Shown: positions 54,491-64,000, counted from the stretch's first letter. The stretch is 64,000 nucleotides of DNA from Ochotona curzoniae (GCF_017591425.1 NW_024466218.1:8176001-8240000), one strand, 5' to 3'. Notes: generated by a model not told the origin, from the sequence alone. Numbers and translations: made by a program.

Positions 54491-55191
54491 CAACAACAAC
54501 AAAAAAATCATTACTGCTCCACTTCCTATTATTATTGTTGTCATCACGAGAAAAACAGTAAAACAGACCAATGGCAAGAAGCTTGTGGATAGAATTACAA
54601 ATGTGATGGAGCAGCTTTTTTTTTTCATTCCTCTGAATAATAGAAAAAGAAATTAAATAAAAACACTTTGTATAGATGACAACATTTATGCTCAATTTCC
54701 TGCCATCATCTACAAATCATTCTTGATTGAAGTTTCATGAGCAAGAAGAGTTGAAAGTAACTGGGTGAAGAAATTTCTTTACCCACCTAACAATAAGATA
54801 AACATTCCCAAATTCATTAATCTATTTAGTGTTAACTCCACTTCCAGAATGACTAATAACCTGTTGTCAGGTTCAACTCAGAGCTAAGAAGGGAGTATGC
54901 TGTAGATTACCCTGAAATATTACTGATCAGCCCTGACTTTAGACAAGCTATGCTACACTGTCCTGGACAGATTTGAAAGCAAGTGAGAACAAGGAACATC
55001 TGTGCCTGATTTGTCTGGTTCTCTCTGGGCCTGGCACAGTCCCAGCATAGTATGCGTTCAGTGCATGTTTCTTAAATTTGACAACTTGTTTTCTGTGTGT
55101 TCCTTCCAAACTTCTACACAAATCCTCATTTTTGCTTTGCTTTCTTTTTCTCATCCACTGGCTCATTTCCAAAAGGCTCACAACAGTCCAT
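54491..55191. other. Unassigned non-coding sequence
   Basis: CTGGCACAGTCCCAGCATAG near 55,031 is a scrap of MIR or L2 text. A 204-codon reverse frame (54,948-55,562) crosses this stretch and the SINE fragment at 55,192-55,352, so it is not taken as a gene. Confidence 0.45.
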
Positions 55192-55352
55192 GTTATAGCC
55201 AGGAACTCAGTCTGGGTTCTCCGAGTGGGTGACAGGCAACCAAATATACCTGCTGCCATGCAGGACGTTTCATCAGCAGTAAAGTCACAACTTGTACCCA
55301 GGTACTTTGATGTGGGATACAGGTGTCCCAAATGAAGCATCTTATCCAATAT
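55192..55352 (-). mobile_element. SINE fragment, reverse strand
   Basis: ATAGCCAGGAACTCAGTCTG, GTTCTCCGAGTGGGTGACAG, CAGTAAAGTCACAACTTGTA, CCCAGGTACTTTGATGTGGG and CAAATGAAGCATCTTATCC are the second lagomorph SINE type read backwards, internal part only. Confidence 0.65.
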
Positions 55353-56230
55353 GCTGAACTCTGAGGTCCCAAAAAGCAAACAAGAAAACAACTTGTTCAC
55401 TATGTGTTCTTTTTTAAAGCTCTCAAAAAAAAAATCCCAATTTTTCTGCTCAGCTTTTAAAAGAAGCCCTGAAACTTGGCAAGGAAAATCAGAGGTCACT
55501 GGAAGCCTAGAACAAAAGAACCTTAGCTTCTTTCTTCCCCATAGGTAATACACTTGAGCCAAACTTATCCTCAGGAACCCCTCACTGATGACTGGTTAAG
55601 GACCACAGTTAAGGATCATGGTTACATGCCTGCTGGGAGAAGGGGAAACAAGAGGTCAGGACTGATCCCCAGCCATCCATGGAGAGCACTCAGCTCAACT
55701 ATCTAAAGAGGAATCCCATTGGAGGGAGCAGTTGTGGTTTCAGGGGCATAAATTCACAAACACAAAGCCCACCTCACAAGTAGGGGTGTGGGTGGGTGGG
55801 AGAGAGAGCAAGAGAGCGAGAGAGAGAGAGCAATCCACATACATGAGAGATGCTGAGCTTCGGGGACACCCACATCTGTGTCACAGCCAACAATGACCCA
55901 TCTGGTAAGTCGTGGAATTTCACAATGGAAGGGCTTCAGCCTGAACCCAATACCTCTCTTCTGTATTTGCCAAGAAAAACAGCTCTTGCATGGCTCTTCC
56001 TCTGGACTCTGCCCTTACAGCTCCCCCTCCAGCAGAGGAAACAATTAGAAACACCTGTTGCAGGACCCCACCTTCCCCCCTGACCTATGTGTTCCCCTCC
56101 ACTCCACCAGGCCCTGCCCCTAACTTCAGCATCTCCCTGCAAACAAGAAAAATGCTGGGATGCCTGGGGCCAACTTGGAAACAGAAGAAAACAACTTCGT
56201 CTCCCATCTGGAATTACTTTAAACACTCAT
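55353..56230. other. Unassigned, with a GA-rich tract
   Basis: 55,799-55,831 is a (GA)n-like tract with two GC interruptions. The rest is without a named element. Frames of 77-133 codons on both strands around 55,850-56,391 run into the AC microsatellite. Confidence 0.5.
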
Positions 56231-56266
56231 ATACACACACACACACACACACACACATACACACAA
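56231..56266 (+). repeat. (AC)n microsatellite
   Basis: AC dinucleotides, one T interruption near the right end (CACATACACACA). Translated alternately as Thr-His on one strand and Cys-Val on the other. Confidence 0.97.
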
Positions 56267-56451
56267 TGTCAGGCTTTGTATTCGTCTTTGTCTTTCCATT
56301 GGACCCCGTAGTCCACAGAACAGAATCAAGTCAAACAAATCCTGTGTCTTTTGTCTCACAAGGTGGCAGTTGCAAGGCTTTCTTTCCCTAAGAACCCTTC
56401 CCAGAGCAAGCATTTGGCCTAACAGGGAAGACGCATCCCATTGCAGCACTT

Positions 56452-56740
56452 GGCGTTGGTTCCTGGTAGTGGTCCCCTAACTCCAGAGTCCTGCTAATAC
56501 AGACTCTGGGACACAGCATCAGTGGCCCAAGTCTTTGGGTTTCTGCTCCTCTCATGGGAGGCCTGGATTGAGTTCCTGGGTCCCATCTTCAACCCTGGCC
56601 GTTTTGGCATTTAATGAAGGAACCAGCAAATAGGACTACTCTGTATTTCTGTTCCCTCCCATCCACCCCACCTCCCTCATCCCCAGTCTCCCATCACCAT
56701 CTTGCAAATAAATAAAATTGTGTTTGAAAAAAAAATCTTG
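56452..56740 (+). mobile_element. Older lagomorph SINE, first of a head-to-tail pair
   Basis: TTGGCGTTGGTTCCTGGTAG, CTAACTCCAGAGTCCTGCTA, CTCATGGGAGGCCTGGATTG, TTAATGAAGGAACCAGCAAA and CAAATAAATAAAATTGTGTT tail ending in A9. The head is weak. A younger SINE begins directly after it. Confidence 0.82.
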
Positions 56741-56741
56741 T

Positions 56742-57066
56742 GGGTTCAGCAAGATAGCTTAATGGCAAAATCCTTGCCTTGCATATACCAGGATCCCATG
56801 TGGGTGCCCAACTGCTCCACTTCCCATTCAGCTCCCTGCTTGTGACCTGGCAAGTCAATGGAGAATGATCTAAGGCCTTAGGACCCTGCATCCATGTGGG
56901 AGACCTGGAAGGGGTTCCTGGCTTCAGACTGGCTTGGTTCCAGCTGTTGTGGCCACTTGAGTCAGTGGACAGAGGATCTTTCAGTCTGTCTTTTCTCTCT
57001 ATAGATCTGTGTTTCCAAAGAAGGTAGATAAATCTTAAAAAAAAAAAAAAAAAGAAAGAAAAAAAG
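56742..57066 (+). mobile_element. Pika-type CSINE with long A tail
   Basis: GGGTTCAGCAAGATAGCTTA head, CAGGATCCCATGTGGGTGCC, CATTCAGCTCCCTGCTTGTG, TGGGAGACCTGGAAGGGGTT, ATAGATCTGTGTTTCCAAAG and AAATCTT followed by about 17 A, then GAAAGAAAAAAAG. Inserted in the A-rich end of the older SINE. Confidence 0.93.
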
Positions 57067-57679
57067 ACTTTGCTTTGGCAAGTCATTCAAGTCACTGTCA
57101 GTACAGATTATCTTCTCTTGACCACACTCACCCATCAGAATAAATGCACTAAAATAAATATGCGTATGTGTATGGAAAAGCAAACCAACTAGTAATTGCC
57201 TGAGTAAACCTGAAGACAAAGATGTGTGACTAGGGCCAACACAGGACTTCAGAGTTGGGCTGACCATGCTCTGCACTTAGCTGCTTCCACTGCAGCAGGT
57301 AGTGTTGGCTCTGGTCTCTCAGCTTCTGGTCTCACACTCTCGAAAATTAGCTGGTTGTACCCATGGTGCAAAGTGGTTGGATGACTTCAAAGGCATGGAG
57401 AACATAAAGTAGAATAACAATGCCTAACAGGCAATTTGCAAATTCTGGCTTTTCTCCCTCTCTTCCCCTAAAACAAGTTGGTTTGGTAGACAGCTTAAAT
57501 AAAATAACACATAAGCCATTTCTTTACCCTTTTCTATGTTTTCCAGGAATTCTTCAGTAATGCATATCGTTTTTGTGAAAAAGGTGTTACTTATAAAGAT
57601 AGAAATATCTCTGTAAGGAAAACTGGCTGGGGTGAGGATTTTCTGTAGTTAGCAAGTCCTTGTTAATAACACTTATATT
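57067..57679. other. Unassigned non-coding sequence
   Basis: Nothing recognised. The 104-codon reverse frame 56,962-57,276 overlaps the SINE tail and is rejected. Confidence 0.5.
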
Positions 57680-57958
57680 CTGGGGACACCACTGTGGCAT
57701 AGTGAGTGAAGCCACTGCCTGCAACATACAGGCACAGTTTGAGTCCAGCTGCTCCACTTCCAATCAACATCCCTGCTAATGGCCTGAGACAGCAACAAAG
57801 GATGGTACAAGTACTTGGGGCCCTGAGTGGAGTTCCAGATCTCTGGCTCCCAGCTGGTCCAGTCTAGACTATTGCATCTATTCAGGGAGTGAGCTAGCAG
57901 ACAGAAAATGTGTCTGTCTTTCTGTGTGTGTCTTTCAAATAAAATAAATCTCAAAACA
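57680..57958 (+). mobile_element. CSINE, first of a head-to-tail pair
   Basis: GGGGACACCACTGTGGCATA head, CAGTTTGAGTCCAGCTGCTC, CCAATCAACATCCCTGCTAA, ATTCAGGGAGTGAGCTAGCA and TCTTTCAAATAAAATAAATC tail. Near complete. Confidence 0.92.
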
Positions 57959-57978
57959 AAACTAGTCACATCGTACGT

Positions 57979-58218
57979 TGGGGTGTCTGGCCTCAAGTCA
58001 CAAACTCTTTTCAGATACCAGGTGCCTGCTAGTGTACACCCAAGGAGGTGGCAGGACTCAAGCAGCTTGGAGCCCTCCCACTCACATGTCAGACACAGAT
58101 CCAGCTCTAGTTCCTGGTTTCTGCTTGCCTCAGCCCTCAGATGTTGACAGTATTTGGAGGGTGAAGCAACAAGTGGAAGATCCCTCTCTCTTTCTCTGCC
58201 TTTCAAGTAAAAAAGTCT
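57979..58218 (+). mobile_element. Older lagomorph SINE, second of the pair
   Basis: GGGTGTCTGGCCTCAAGTCA, CAGGTGCCTGCTAGTGTACA, CCAAGGAGGTGGCAGGACTC, GTTTCTGCTTGCCTCAGCCC, TATTTGGAGGGTGAAGCAAC and the CCTTTCAAGTAAAAAAGTC tail. The head region is shortened. Confidence 0.82.
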
Positions 58219-58309
58219 AGGCCCTGCCACCCACACCCTCCCCCGCCCCCCTCAAAAAAAGTTTACCTCCATAATCTAAATTCAGGTGCTTTATTTTTCT
58301 TTCCCAAAA

Positions 58310-58430
58310 ATCAAGCTTCATGAAACTACACCATATGTTACTTATATCTTAAACATAAAGAAGCATCACAACGACTTAGCTTTTAATTCCATTTTTTTCA
58401 TGAACTTTTTGAAATCCCCTTGTATCGATG
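58310..58430. mobile_element. Mariner-like MITE, copy 4 (weak)
   Basis: ATCAAGCTTCATGAAAC at the left and TTCATGAACTTTTTGAAATC at the right are the two terminal regions in inverted orientation. The centre is eroded and lacks the clear TTTGCACCAAAA motif. Confidence 0.5.
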
Positions 58431-58570
58431 CACCAATAGTTCTTTCACTATAGGAAACATACTCCCTGTGTTGCAATATCTCAACACTGTACCATCTTGA
58501 AATGCTCATTTAATATTCTGGTTCTTACAAATTACAAACATGTTGAGGATTATCCCCTCTGAGGATAATT

Positions 58571-58709
58571 TCTCTTCCTCTCTCTCTCTTTCTCTCCCTC
58601 CCTCTTTCTTTCTCTCTCTTTGTCTCTCTCTCTCTCTTTCTCTCCCTCTCTCCCTTCCCATTTTCTCTTTTTCCTCTTCCTCTCCCTTTCCCTCGTTCCC
58701 TTTCCCTTT
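58571..58709 (-). repeat. CT/CCTT-rich pyrimidine microsatellite
   Basis: Almost pure pyrimidine: CTCTCTCTCT, TTTCTTTC and CCCTTTCCC blocks, ending TTTCAAATAAATGAG, which looks like a SINE tail. The array may have grown from a SINE's CT-rich pre-tail. Its Arg/Glu-rich reverse frames are meaningless. Confidence 0.9.
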
Positions 58710-59214
58710 CAAATAAATGAGTAAAACTTAATAAAATGAAGACAGGCAATAAAACAAAAAAATTACCTAGGAATGGTCCAAAATGGATAAAGACATAATA
58801 TATGATAAAAGAGTAAATTTCAAATCAGGGGAGAACTGGTGGACTTTTCTGGATGATCATGAAACACTTCCCCGCAATAACCGTTGGCTGAGGAGTGTGC
58901 ATGGGGAAGGCAGCGCCTTGACAACCTCTTAATTTCAAGGTCCATCCCAGAGTCAGACAAGACATTCCTGGTTATAATCAGACCACCTTACAGTGGACCA
59001 CTCAGCAAAATGGGGATTTTTCAAGGAACTTGAAGTGAGGAAGTCTTTCTAAGCCCAGCCTCATAAGTGACCGAAAATTGTCACTTTGAAATAACCCAGA
59101 ATTGAGCCCAAGAAAAAAACCTACACAGCCTTAGAATTAGCACAATCATAAAAATAGAATGGACAAAATGCATCAAAATGACAAATCTAATCTCCAGTCT
59201 TTCAGATATAAATG
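58710..59214. other. Unassigned non-coding sequence
   Basis: AT-rich. May include more of the old L1/HAL1 that is clear from about 59,215 onward, but no landmark supports it. Confidence 0.4.
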
Positions 59215-59830
59215 TCAGTAAAAACAGGTAAGTTGATAAGCCAATGACTTGAACGCAAAATGGAACAAAGAATGCAAAAACTGTTCATAGGAAAAATATA
59301 AAAAGATACTTCACTCATAATAAAGTAAATAAAGCTAAAAGACACAAGTTTTTAACCTTGCATTCTAGCAAAGATCCAGAATTCAATAATAAACCATTGA
59401 TGTGTGAACAGAACAAATTGGTCCTCCCATGGATTTCACAGATTCAGCTCCAGAAATTTATTCTGAGGATATTCTTGGCACAGGACTGCATAAAACCTCT
59501 GAAGAAGTCTATTAAGTCCGGCACTATTATCAACTAGCCTAACAAGAAAACAAACAAAATAGCCACCACAGAGTGGTTACATAAATATCAATTCCCATAG
59601 GCAAATGAGTACCATGCACCCATCTTTTAGAATGATGAGTGTGCAAGGATGAATATAGAACAAAATGCCTCAAGATACACTGATTAGGGAAAATGCTAGA
59701 TGAAGAGCCATCAGAGCAGCATGGGTAAGATGCCAATACTGTATGGTGTGTGAGTGTGTGTGGGTTCCATATGTCTGCGCATTTGCAAATACAGAGACTA
59801 GGAGTCAATCCCAGAAAGCAGCAATTTGCC
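59215..59830 (+). mobile_element. Ancient L1/HAL1-type 3' region
   Basis: CAGCTCCAGAAATTTATTCT, GAGGATATTCTTGGCACAGG, AGTGGTTACATAAATATCAA, ACCATGCACCCATCTTTTAG, AATGATGAGTGTGCAAGGAT, GATTAGGGAAAATGCTAGAT and GCCAATACTGTATGGTGTGT mirror, in order, the end of old L1 or HAL1 elements (GGTTAAATAAATTATGGTAC; TATGCAGCCATTAAAAATGA; GGGAAAATGCTTATGA; ACAGTATGATCCC). All frames broken. Confidence 0.7.
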
Positions 59831-59888
59831 CAAGGGGAGAATCAGATGGTGGGGTTCAAAGGAAGTTCTTTTATTCCTGTTCTTTTTT

Positions 59889-60204
59889 AATTTTTATTTT
59901 CTTTTATTCTACCTTTTATTGAAAAGTGGATTTACAGAGAGGAGGACAGAAAGAACCTCTATCTTCCGGGTCCCCAAGGGGCCACAATGGCCAGAGCTGA
60001 GCTGCTCTGAAGCCAGAAGCCAGAAGCTTCTTTCAGATCTCCCACGTAGGTGCAGGGTCCCATTGGGCCATCCTCTACTGCCTTCCCAGATCACAAGCAG
60101 GGAGCTGGATGGGAAGTGGAGCTGCCGGGATTAGAACTGGTGCCCATATGGGATCTCGGGCGTGCAAGGCGAGGACCTTAACCCCTGTGCCATCGCGCTG
60201 GGCC
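59889..60204 (-). mobile_element. Young pika-type CSINE, reverse strand
   Basis: Inverted tail TACCTTTTATTGAAAAGTGG, then CAAGGGGCCACAATGGCCAG, CAGAAGCTTCTTTCAGATCT, CCCACGTAGGTGCAGGGTCC, CACAAGCAGGGAGCTGGATG, TAGAACTGGTGCCCATATGG and the inverted head CCATCGCGCTGGGCC. It keeps several CpGs. No exact flanking duplication found. Confidence 0.94.
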
Positions 60205-60228
60205 TCAGCCCCTACAGTTTCTTTAAAA

Positions 60229-60291
60229 ATGTGTGTGTATATATATGTGTGTGTATATATATGTATGTATGTGTATATATACATATACTTT
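60229..60291 (+). repeat. TG/TATA microsatellite
   Basis: Alternating GTGTGTGT and ATATATATG blocks, then ATACATATAC. Purine-pyrimidine alternation throughout. Confidence 0.95.
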
Positions 60292-60321
60292 TATGCATAA
60301 TATTTATAATACTGAGACTTT

Positions 60322-60458
60322 TGAAAGATTAATTTATTTGGAACGCAGTTAGAGATCTCCCATCTGCTGATTCACTCTGCACATGGCAGGTCAAAGCAGG
60401 AGCTGGTAAGTGGAATGCAGGCAGCAGCTTACCCTGCAGTACCACAGCACCAGCCCCC
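60322..60458 (-). mobile_element. Deleted CSINE, reverse strand
   Basis: CTTTTGAAAGATTAATTTAT (inverted tail), CCCATCTGCTGATTCACTCT, AAGCAGGAGCTGGTAAGTGG and inverted head CAGTACCACAGCACCAGCCC. The middle of the element, about half its length, is missing. Confidence 0.82.
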
Positions 60459-60514
60459 AAATACTGAGATCTTTAAAGTCATTTCTACATGAAAAGTAAG
60501 GCAATTTTTTTTAA

Positions 60515-60766
60515 AGGTAGGTGAGACTTTATCAAAATTAAAAAGGTTTGTGCTGCAGTGGATGTTCATCAAGAGTGTCGTAAAAAGTAGACATACCAGA
60601 GAATGGGAAAATACTTATATAAATTGTGTCTCTGATAAAAGGGCTTAAGCCAAGCTATGCAAAAAATTCTCACAACTCAGTGATTTAAAAAAAAAAATTC
60701 CAACTAAGACCATGGGTCAGCGGTCTGAACACACATTTCTCCAAAGAGGTTATCAAGGATCCAAGG
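60515..60766 (+). mobile_element. L1 ORF2 3' fragment
   Basis: GAGACTTTATCAAAATTAAA, AGGTTTGTGCTGCAGTGGAT, ACATACCAGAGAATGGGAAA, ATACTTATATAAATTGTGTC, TCTGATAAAAGGGCTTAAGC, CACAACTCAGTGATTTAAAA and GAACACACATTTCTCCAAAG match L1 ORF2 in sense order (GACTACATCAAACTAAAAAG; GAATGGGAGAAAATATTTGC; GATAAAGGATTAATATCC; AACAGACATTTCTCCAAAG). It is cut off by the next SINE. Confidence 0.85.
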
Positions 60767-60767
60767 A

Positions 60768-61034
60768 ACATCTGTTGTAGCACAGCAAGTTATCACATGG
60801 GGTGTCCTCATCCCATGTTGGAGTGCCTGGCTCCAGTCCCAGCTACTGCACTTCTGATTTAGCTTCCTGTTAATGTACCATATGGGAGGCAGCAGAGGGT
60901 GGCCCTAGAATTGAGTCCTTGCCACCCATGTGAGAAGCTCAGATATGGCTCCTATTTGTGTGTGGGCATTCAAAAAGTGAACCAAGAAGTGAAGTTTTTC
61001 TCCTTCTCTCCTCTCTGTCATTCAAATGATTTTT
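60768..61034 (+). mobile_element. CSINE-family SINE
   Basis: TCTGTTGTAGCACAGCAAGT, GAGTGCCTGGCTCCAGTCCC, CTGATTTAGCTTCCTGTTAA, GGAGGCAGCAGAGGGTGGCC, ACCCATGTGAGAAGCTCAGA and CTGTCATTCAAATGATTTTT tail. It interrupts the old L1 fragment on its left. Confidence 0.85.
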
Positions 61035-61289
61035 TTTCTACAAAGAATGGCCAAACTGGAGGGATCCTGGGGTCACCTGCTCCAACCCTTCTGCTGCCTC
61101 TCCCATGGAGCACCAAGGGTCAGGGATGGACCTCAGAGCAGAGTACCTGGCTCCCATGTCCCAGATAGGGGCTTATGTGGGAAGGGCTTGCAGACTCCAC
61201 ATTCCTGAAGATGGCAGAGCCCTTCCTGTGCTCTCGCTACCAGACACAAGATCAATCTGTTGGGATGATGGGGCCACAAGGCACATTCG

Positions 61290-61400
61290 TGCCTTCAACA
61301 AATCTGTACGGAGAGGTCCATATGTACCAGGTTCTTTGAAGAACAAGATGGGCAACAGCAAACTAGACAACTCCCTTTCTTCCTGTGTCTTATAAGCCAT
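61290..61400 (+). mobile_element. L2-type 3' end fragment
   Basis: CTTCAACAAATCTGTACGGA, GAGGTCCATATGTACCAGGT, TCTTTGAAGAACAAGATGGG and AACTCCCTTTCTTCCTGTGT are consistent with TTCAACAAATATTTATTGAG, ACCTACTATGTGCCAGGCAC, AACAAAACAGACAAG, TCCCTGCCCTCATGG. Confidence 0.6.
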
Positions 61401-61419
61401 CACAAGTGATGGGTTTTTC

Positions 61420-61600
61420 ATGGATTATCTCATGTGTCCTCACCATGATCCTAGAAAGAGTACACTTGTAGTATGCCCATTTTACTGATAGAAACCCAGA
61501 GGTGCAGAGTAGCTAATGCAAGGTCACAGAGCTGATGAACAATGCATTCGACTTTCAATCGTGATACACACCCCCACTCAACAACTACACTTCTAATCTC
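61420..61600 (+). mobile_element. MIR ancient SINE
   Basis: GATTATCTCATGTGTCCTCA, GTATGCCCATTTTACTGATA, GAAACCCAGAGGTGCAGAGT, AGCTAATGCAAGGTCACAGA and GCTGATGAACAATGCATTCG are a good MIR (CCCATTTTACAGATGAGGAA; GGCACAGAGAGGTTAAGTAA; CCAAGGTCACACAGC). Confidence 0.85.
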
Positions 61601-63699
61601 TAAGCTGGTCTGTTAGGTGATGTACAAAATGAAACAAAAAAAGCAGTCAGCTAATTACCACAAACAGGCTTCCAAAAGGCATGTGGAGAAAGTTGAGAAG
61701 CTGTGTGATATTTAGATTAAGTGACAGGCCCCTACAAGGTTGCTGTTTAGCCTGAGACCAGTAGGGTGAGAGGCAATCATGGAAGCGGCAAGTCAGCGAT
61801 GCTTGCTGCAGTTGCAGGCTGTGAGGATGGGAATGGGAAGAGGTGGGCAGACGCAGGGTGCAGGCTGGGCAAGCAGGACCTGATGTGTTACAGAAAAAAG
61901 CTGAGATTTCCTTCTGACTTGCTTTCCTTTTGAAGCAAGGTGCTGCACGGAGGGACGTAGACTGATTCATAAAATCCCTCTGGCTGCTGAGGGCAGACAC
62001 ATGACAGAGGGGGCTGAGAATTGAAACATCGGTTGGGAAGATGCTGTTGTCACCAGCATTAGAGTCTGAAGACCTGTACCAGGGGCAGCTCTGCTTCAAG
62101 AGGTGATCTTGAAGCAGAATCGACGGCCCAGGCCTTGACAAGAGATTTCCTTTCTTGGTGTCCAGGCCCTGCTGAAATTATTCAAATCAGCTGAGCTCTG
62201 GTTCCACTGTTCCCACCACACAAAGGGCAGGGAGGAATTCCAGGCACCAAGCTGGGAATGGGGTTCCAATTTGTACACTCACACCACTGTGCTTCCCCAC
62301 AAGCTGCACTTGGACACCAATGCCACTGATATCGTGGAGATTGTTTTAACAATAGCTGCCAAGATAATGAAGCCAGCCAAGCGAGCATCTGTGCCTGGAA
62401 GACTGTCTATAGGCAGGCTGTAGAGAAGGGCGGACCTGCGCATAAGGGAACACATCACCACGATGAAAAGAAGTGAGAATTAGCAGCAGCTCTCAGAGCG
62501 GTTGCCAACAGTTTTCAAGGTGATCAAAGTCTTTTCTTCCTTCATCAGACCTTAACCGTGCCAGGAGTTACCACAATTAAGCAGTGGGTAGCACATAAGG
62601 TGCCCTGGCTCTCTGCAACATGAAGAAAGGCACTTGTGAAACTGGGTTTTCACAGGCTTGATTTTCCAATTAGAGCCAACAAAAGTTACCAGAACACTGG
62701 ACTCCAAGGAGGAGAAAAACACACTCAGCTGCTTCCACTCGAAATCCTTGGTGGGAAAATCTTGGCAGCATCAGAATCAGAAAACCCTGAAAGTCATCAG
62801 GCCCAAGGGGTGGTGTGGTCTCCTGAGGGCTTGTGGAAGGGAGGAAGAGAAACGGCTGACACCCACGTGATGGCTTACATCTAGGCCTGGGGGTGAGGGA
62901 CTAGGAACCCTGTCCCTTTTCTGATCCTGCTTCCCATGTTCCTATGCCCAGGTAACTGCCCAGACAGCTCAGGCCCCTTGTGGAAACAGCAATTGTCACC
63001 CTGAAGGCCAGGTAGGTTGCTCTGGGCCTCTATGGTTCCCACGTGGCAGGACAGAAATCCTCCTCGTTCTCTTCTCCCCGGCCTTGGCCAAGGCTGTGCA
63101 GAAGGGCCCGTATCCAACATTGCCTAGCCTTGCTTCTCAATGGTCACCATCACGCCTTCTGCATGATTTATAAAAGACTGCAGGAGGAGGGATGAAGGGG
63201 ATAGAGAAAAAAAAAAAGAATGGGAAAGGGGAGAACAGAAAGGAAGGAGGGAAGAGACCCACTCCCCAACACCCTTCCCAAACACATCGAGACTTCCAGC
63301 CAGGCTCACTGGCATGATCCCTCAAGGTCTCTTCCTGCTTGATAACGCACCAGCCACTTCTGCCAAGAAATTAGTGAATCAGAAGGGCAAATGACCCTAA
63401 ACAGAAAAACAATCAAGTTAGTTATGGCTGCCAGTGGCAGGCACCTGTGACTGGAGGGGTAACAGCAGGCTTAGGGGACTCTCCTGTCCTGAAGAGGCCC
63501 TCCCCAGCCAGGAAGGGAGGGGACTCCCATTCAACAACGCAGAGGATGGGGCTGCATGTAGAACCCAAGGCAAAGAATTATCCACTGCTTCCCTGGTCTC
63601 TTTCATTGTAGCTGCAAATGGAGATGGATTTCTTATGTCACTCAAGGTAACCACTCCTCCTGGGGAAATATCAGCCCAGCTACAATGTCTGGAAGAAAA
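61601..63699. other. Repeat-poor, GC-richer unassigned sequence
   Basis: Two kilobases without a SINE, LINE or LTR that I can identify. Reverse frames at 61,647-62,141 (164 codons, Ser-rich) and 62,279-62,461 (hydrophobic core FIILAAIVKTISTISVALV) match no family I know. A 35-nt segment at 63,612-63,646 lies between CTCTTTCATTGTAG and GTAACC, resembling splice sites. A purine-rich tract with A12 lies near 63,206-63,260. An exon or regulatory element is possible but unproven. Confidence 0.4.
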
Positions 63700-64000
63700 C
63701 ATGATCAGATTTGACCACAGATCCAACACTGACAATCATAAAATTGCTTCTGGAAGCAGAGCTGGATCAGGCCAAAAAAAGTATTCAAGAATTGAAAGAC
63801 ACTAGTAAGAGGCCAAATATAAGAGGTATGGGAGTCCCAGAAGGTGCAGAAACAGAAACTGGTTTTACAAATATATTGAATGAAATAATAAAGGAAATTT
63901 TCCCTAATCCAGAGAAAGAATTGGGAAACAAGATCCAGGAGGGACACAGAACTCCCAACAGGCTTGATCCAAAGCAATCTTCACCAAGACACATGATCAT
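63700..64000 (+). mobile_element. Younger L1, ORF1 segment running off the window
   Basis: A frame stays open from 63,705 to the end (98 codons). It carries the end of the ORF1p coiled coil (ELDQAKKSIQELKD) and the start of the RNA-recognition domain (KRPNIRGMGVPEGAETETG, NILNEIIKEIFPN, HRTPNRLDPKQSSPRHMI). The L1 equivalent is KRPNLRIIGVPEGEE ... IFEEIMAENFPN ... PRHIIIK. Sequence left of about 63,700 no longer resembles L1, so the copy appears 5'-truncated inside ORF1. It is better preserved than the L1 at 51,220-53,640. Confidence 0.9.

Noticed and set aside
54948..55562. 204-codon reverse open frame
   Set aside because: It includes the SINE fragment at 55,192-55,352 and has no recognisable domain, splice pattern or homology that I know.
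58506..58749. Arg/Glu-rich reverse frames
   Set aside because: Direct translation of the CT-rich microsatellite.
61647..62141. 164-codon reverse frame, Ser-rich
   Set aside because: GC-richer DNA favours long frames; no domain, signal or splice support. Kept only as part of the unassigned stretch.

Overview
The window is nuclear DNA of a lagomorph, most likely a pika (Ochotona). The main evidence is about 36 copies of a tRNA-derived SINE of the lagomorph C-repeat (CSINE) type. The best-preserved copies (5,962-6,289, 34,569-34,871, 56,742-57,066 and 59,889-60,204) have the head, body and TTCCAATAAA-type tail that I recall as the pika version; the older copies have the TTTCAAATAAA tail shared with rabbit. 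The family and genus calls rest on recalled consensus sequences, not on a search.

I find no convincing protein-coding gene, CpG island, full RNA gene, operon or CRISPR array. Open frames of 60-240 codons occur throughout, but they lie over SINEs, L1 remnants, microsatellites or unassigned DNA. The window reads as intergenic or deep-intronic sequence built from layers of retrotransposons.

Layout: 1-925 looks like the 3' end of an L1 with an A tail. 950-10,100 holds a MER5A-like fragment, ancient LTR and MIR remnants, old L1 3' sequence (7,045-7,730 and 8,425-8,700) and SINEs. 10,940-11,145 is a GGAA/GGGA microsatellite. 14,990-16,345 is a strongly degenerate tandem array with a core near CCAGTGGGTGCTGCAGCC. 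16,400-30,430 is dense in SINEs and also holds a Tigger-like element, an MLT1 LTR, an MLT1-like piece and an old L1 3' end. 30,431-32,950 is nearly repeat-free. 32,950-44,850 mixes MIR, L2, MLT1/MaLR LTRs and SINEs. 46,615-46,746 is a tiny A-tailed retrocopy between 18-bp direct repeats. 50,866-50,924 is a 33-nt fragment of U2 snRNA between direct repeats. 51,220-53,640 is a reverse-strand L1 that keeps its 5' UTR, a broken ORF1 and the first part of ORF2. 53,797-61,600 is SINEs, MIR, L2, old L1 and microsatellites. 61,601-63,699 is repeat-poor. The window ends inside the ORF1 of a younger forward L1 (63,700-64,000), whose frame is open to the last base.

No genes work together here. The common thread is L1-type retrotransposition: SINEs with target-site duplications, a snRNA fragment, an mRNA-like fragment, and possibly an insertion consisting of little more than a poly(A) tract. 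No unmistakable new system is visible. The items most worth checking are the U2 fragment, the mini-retrocopy, the degenerate tandem array and the tandem units in the L1 5' UTR.
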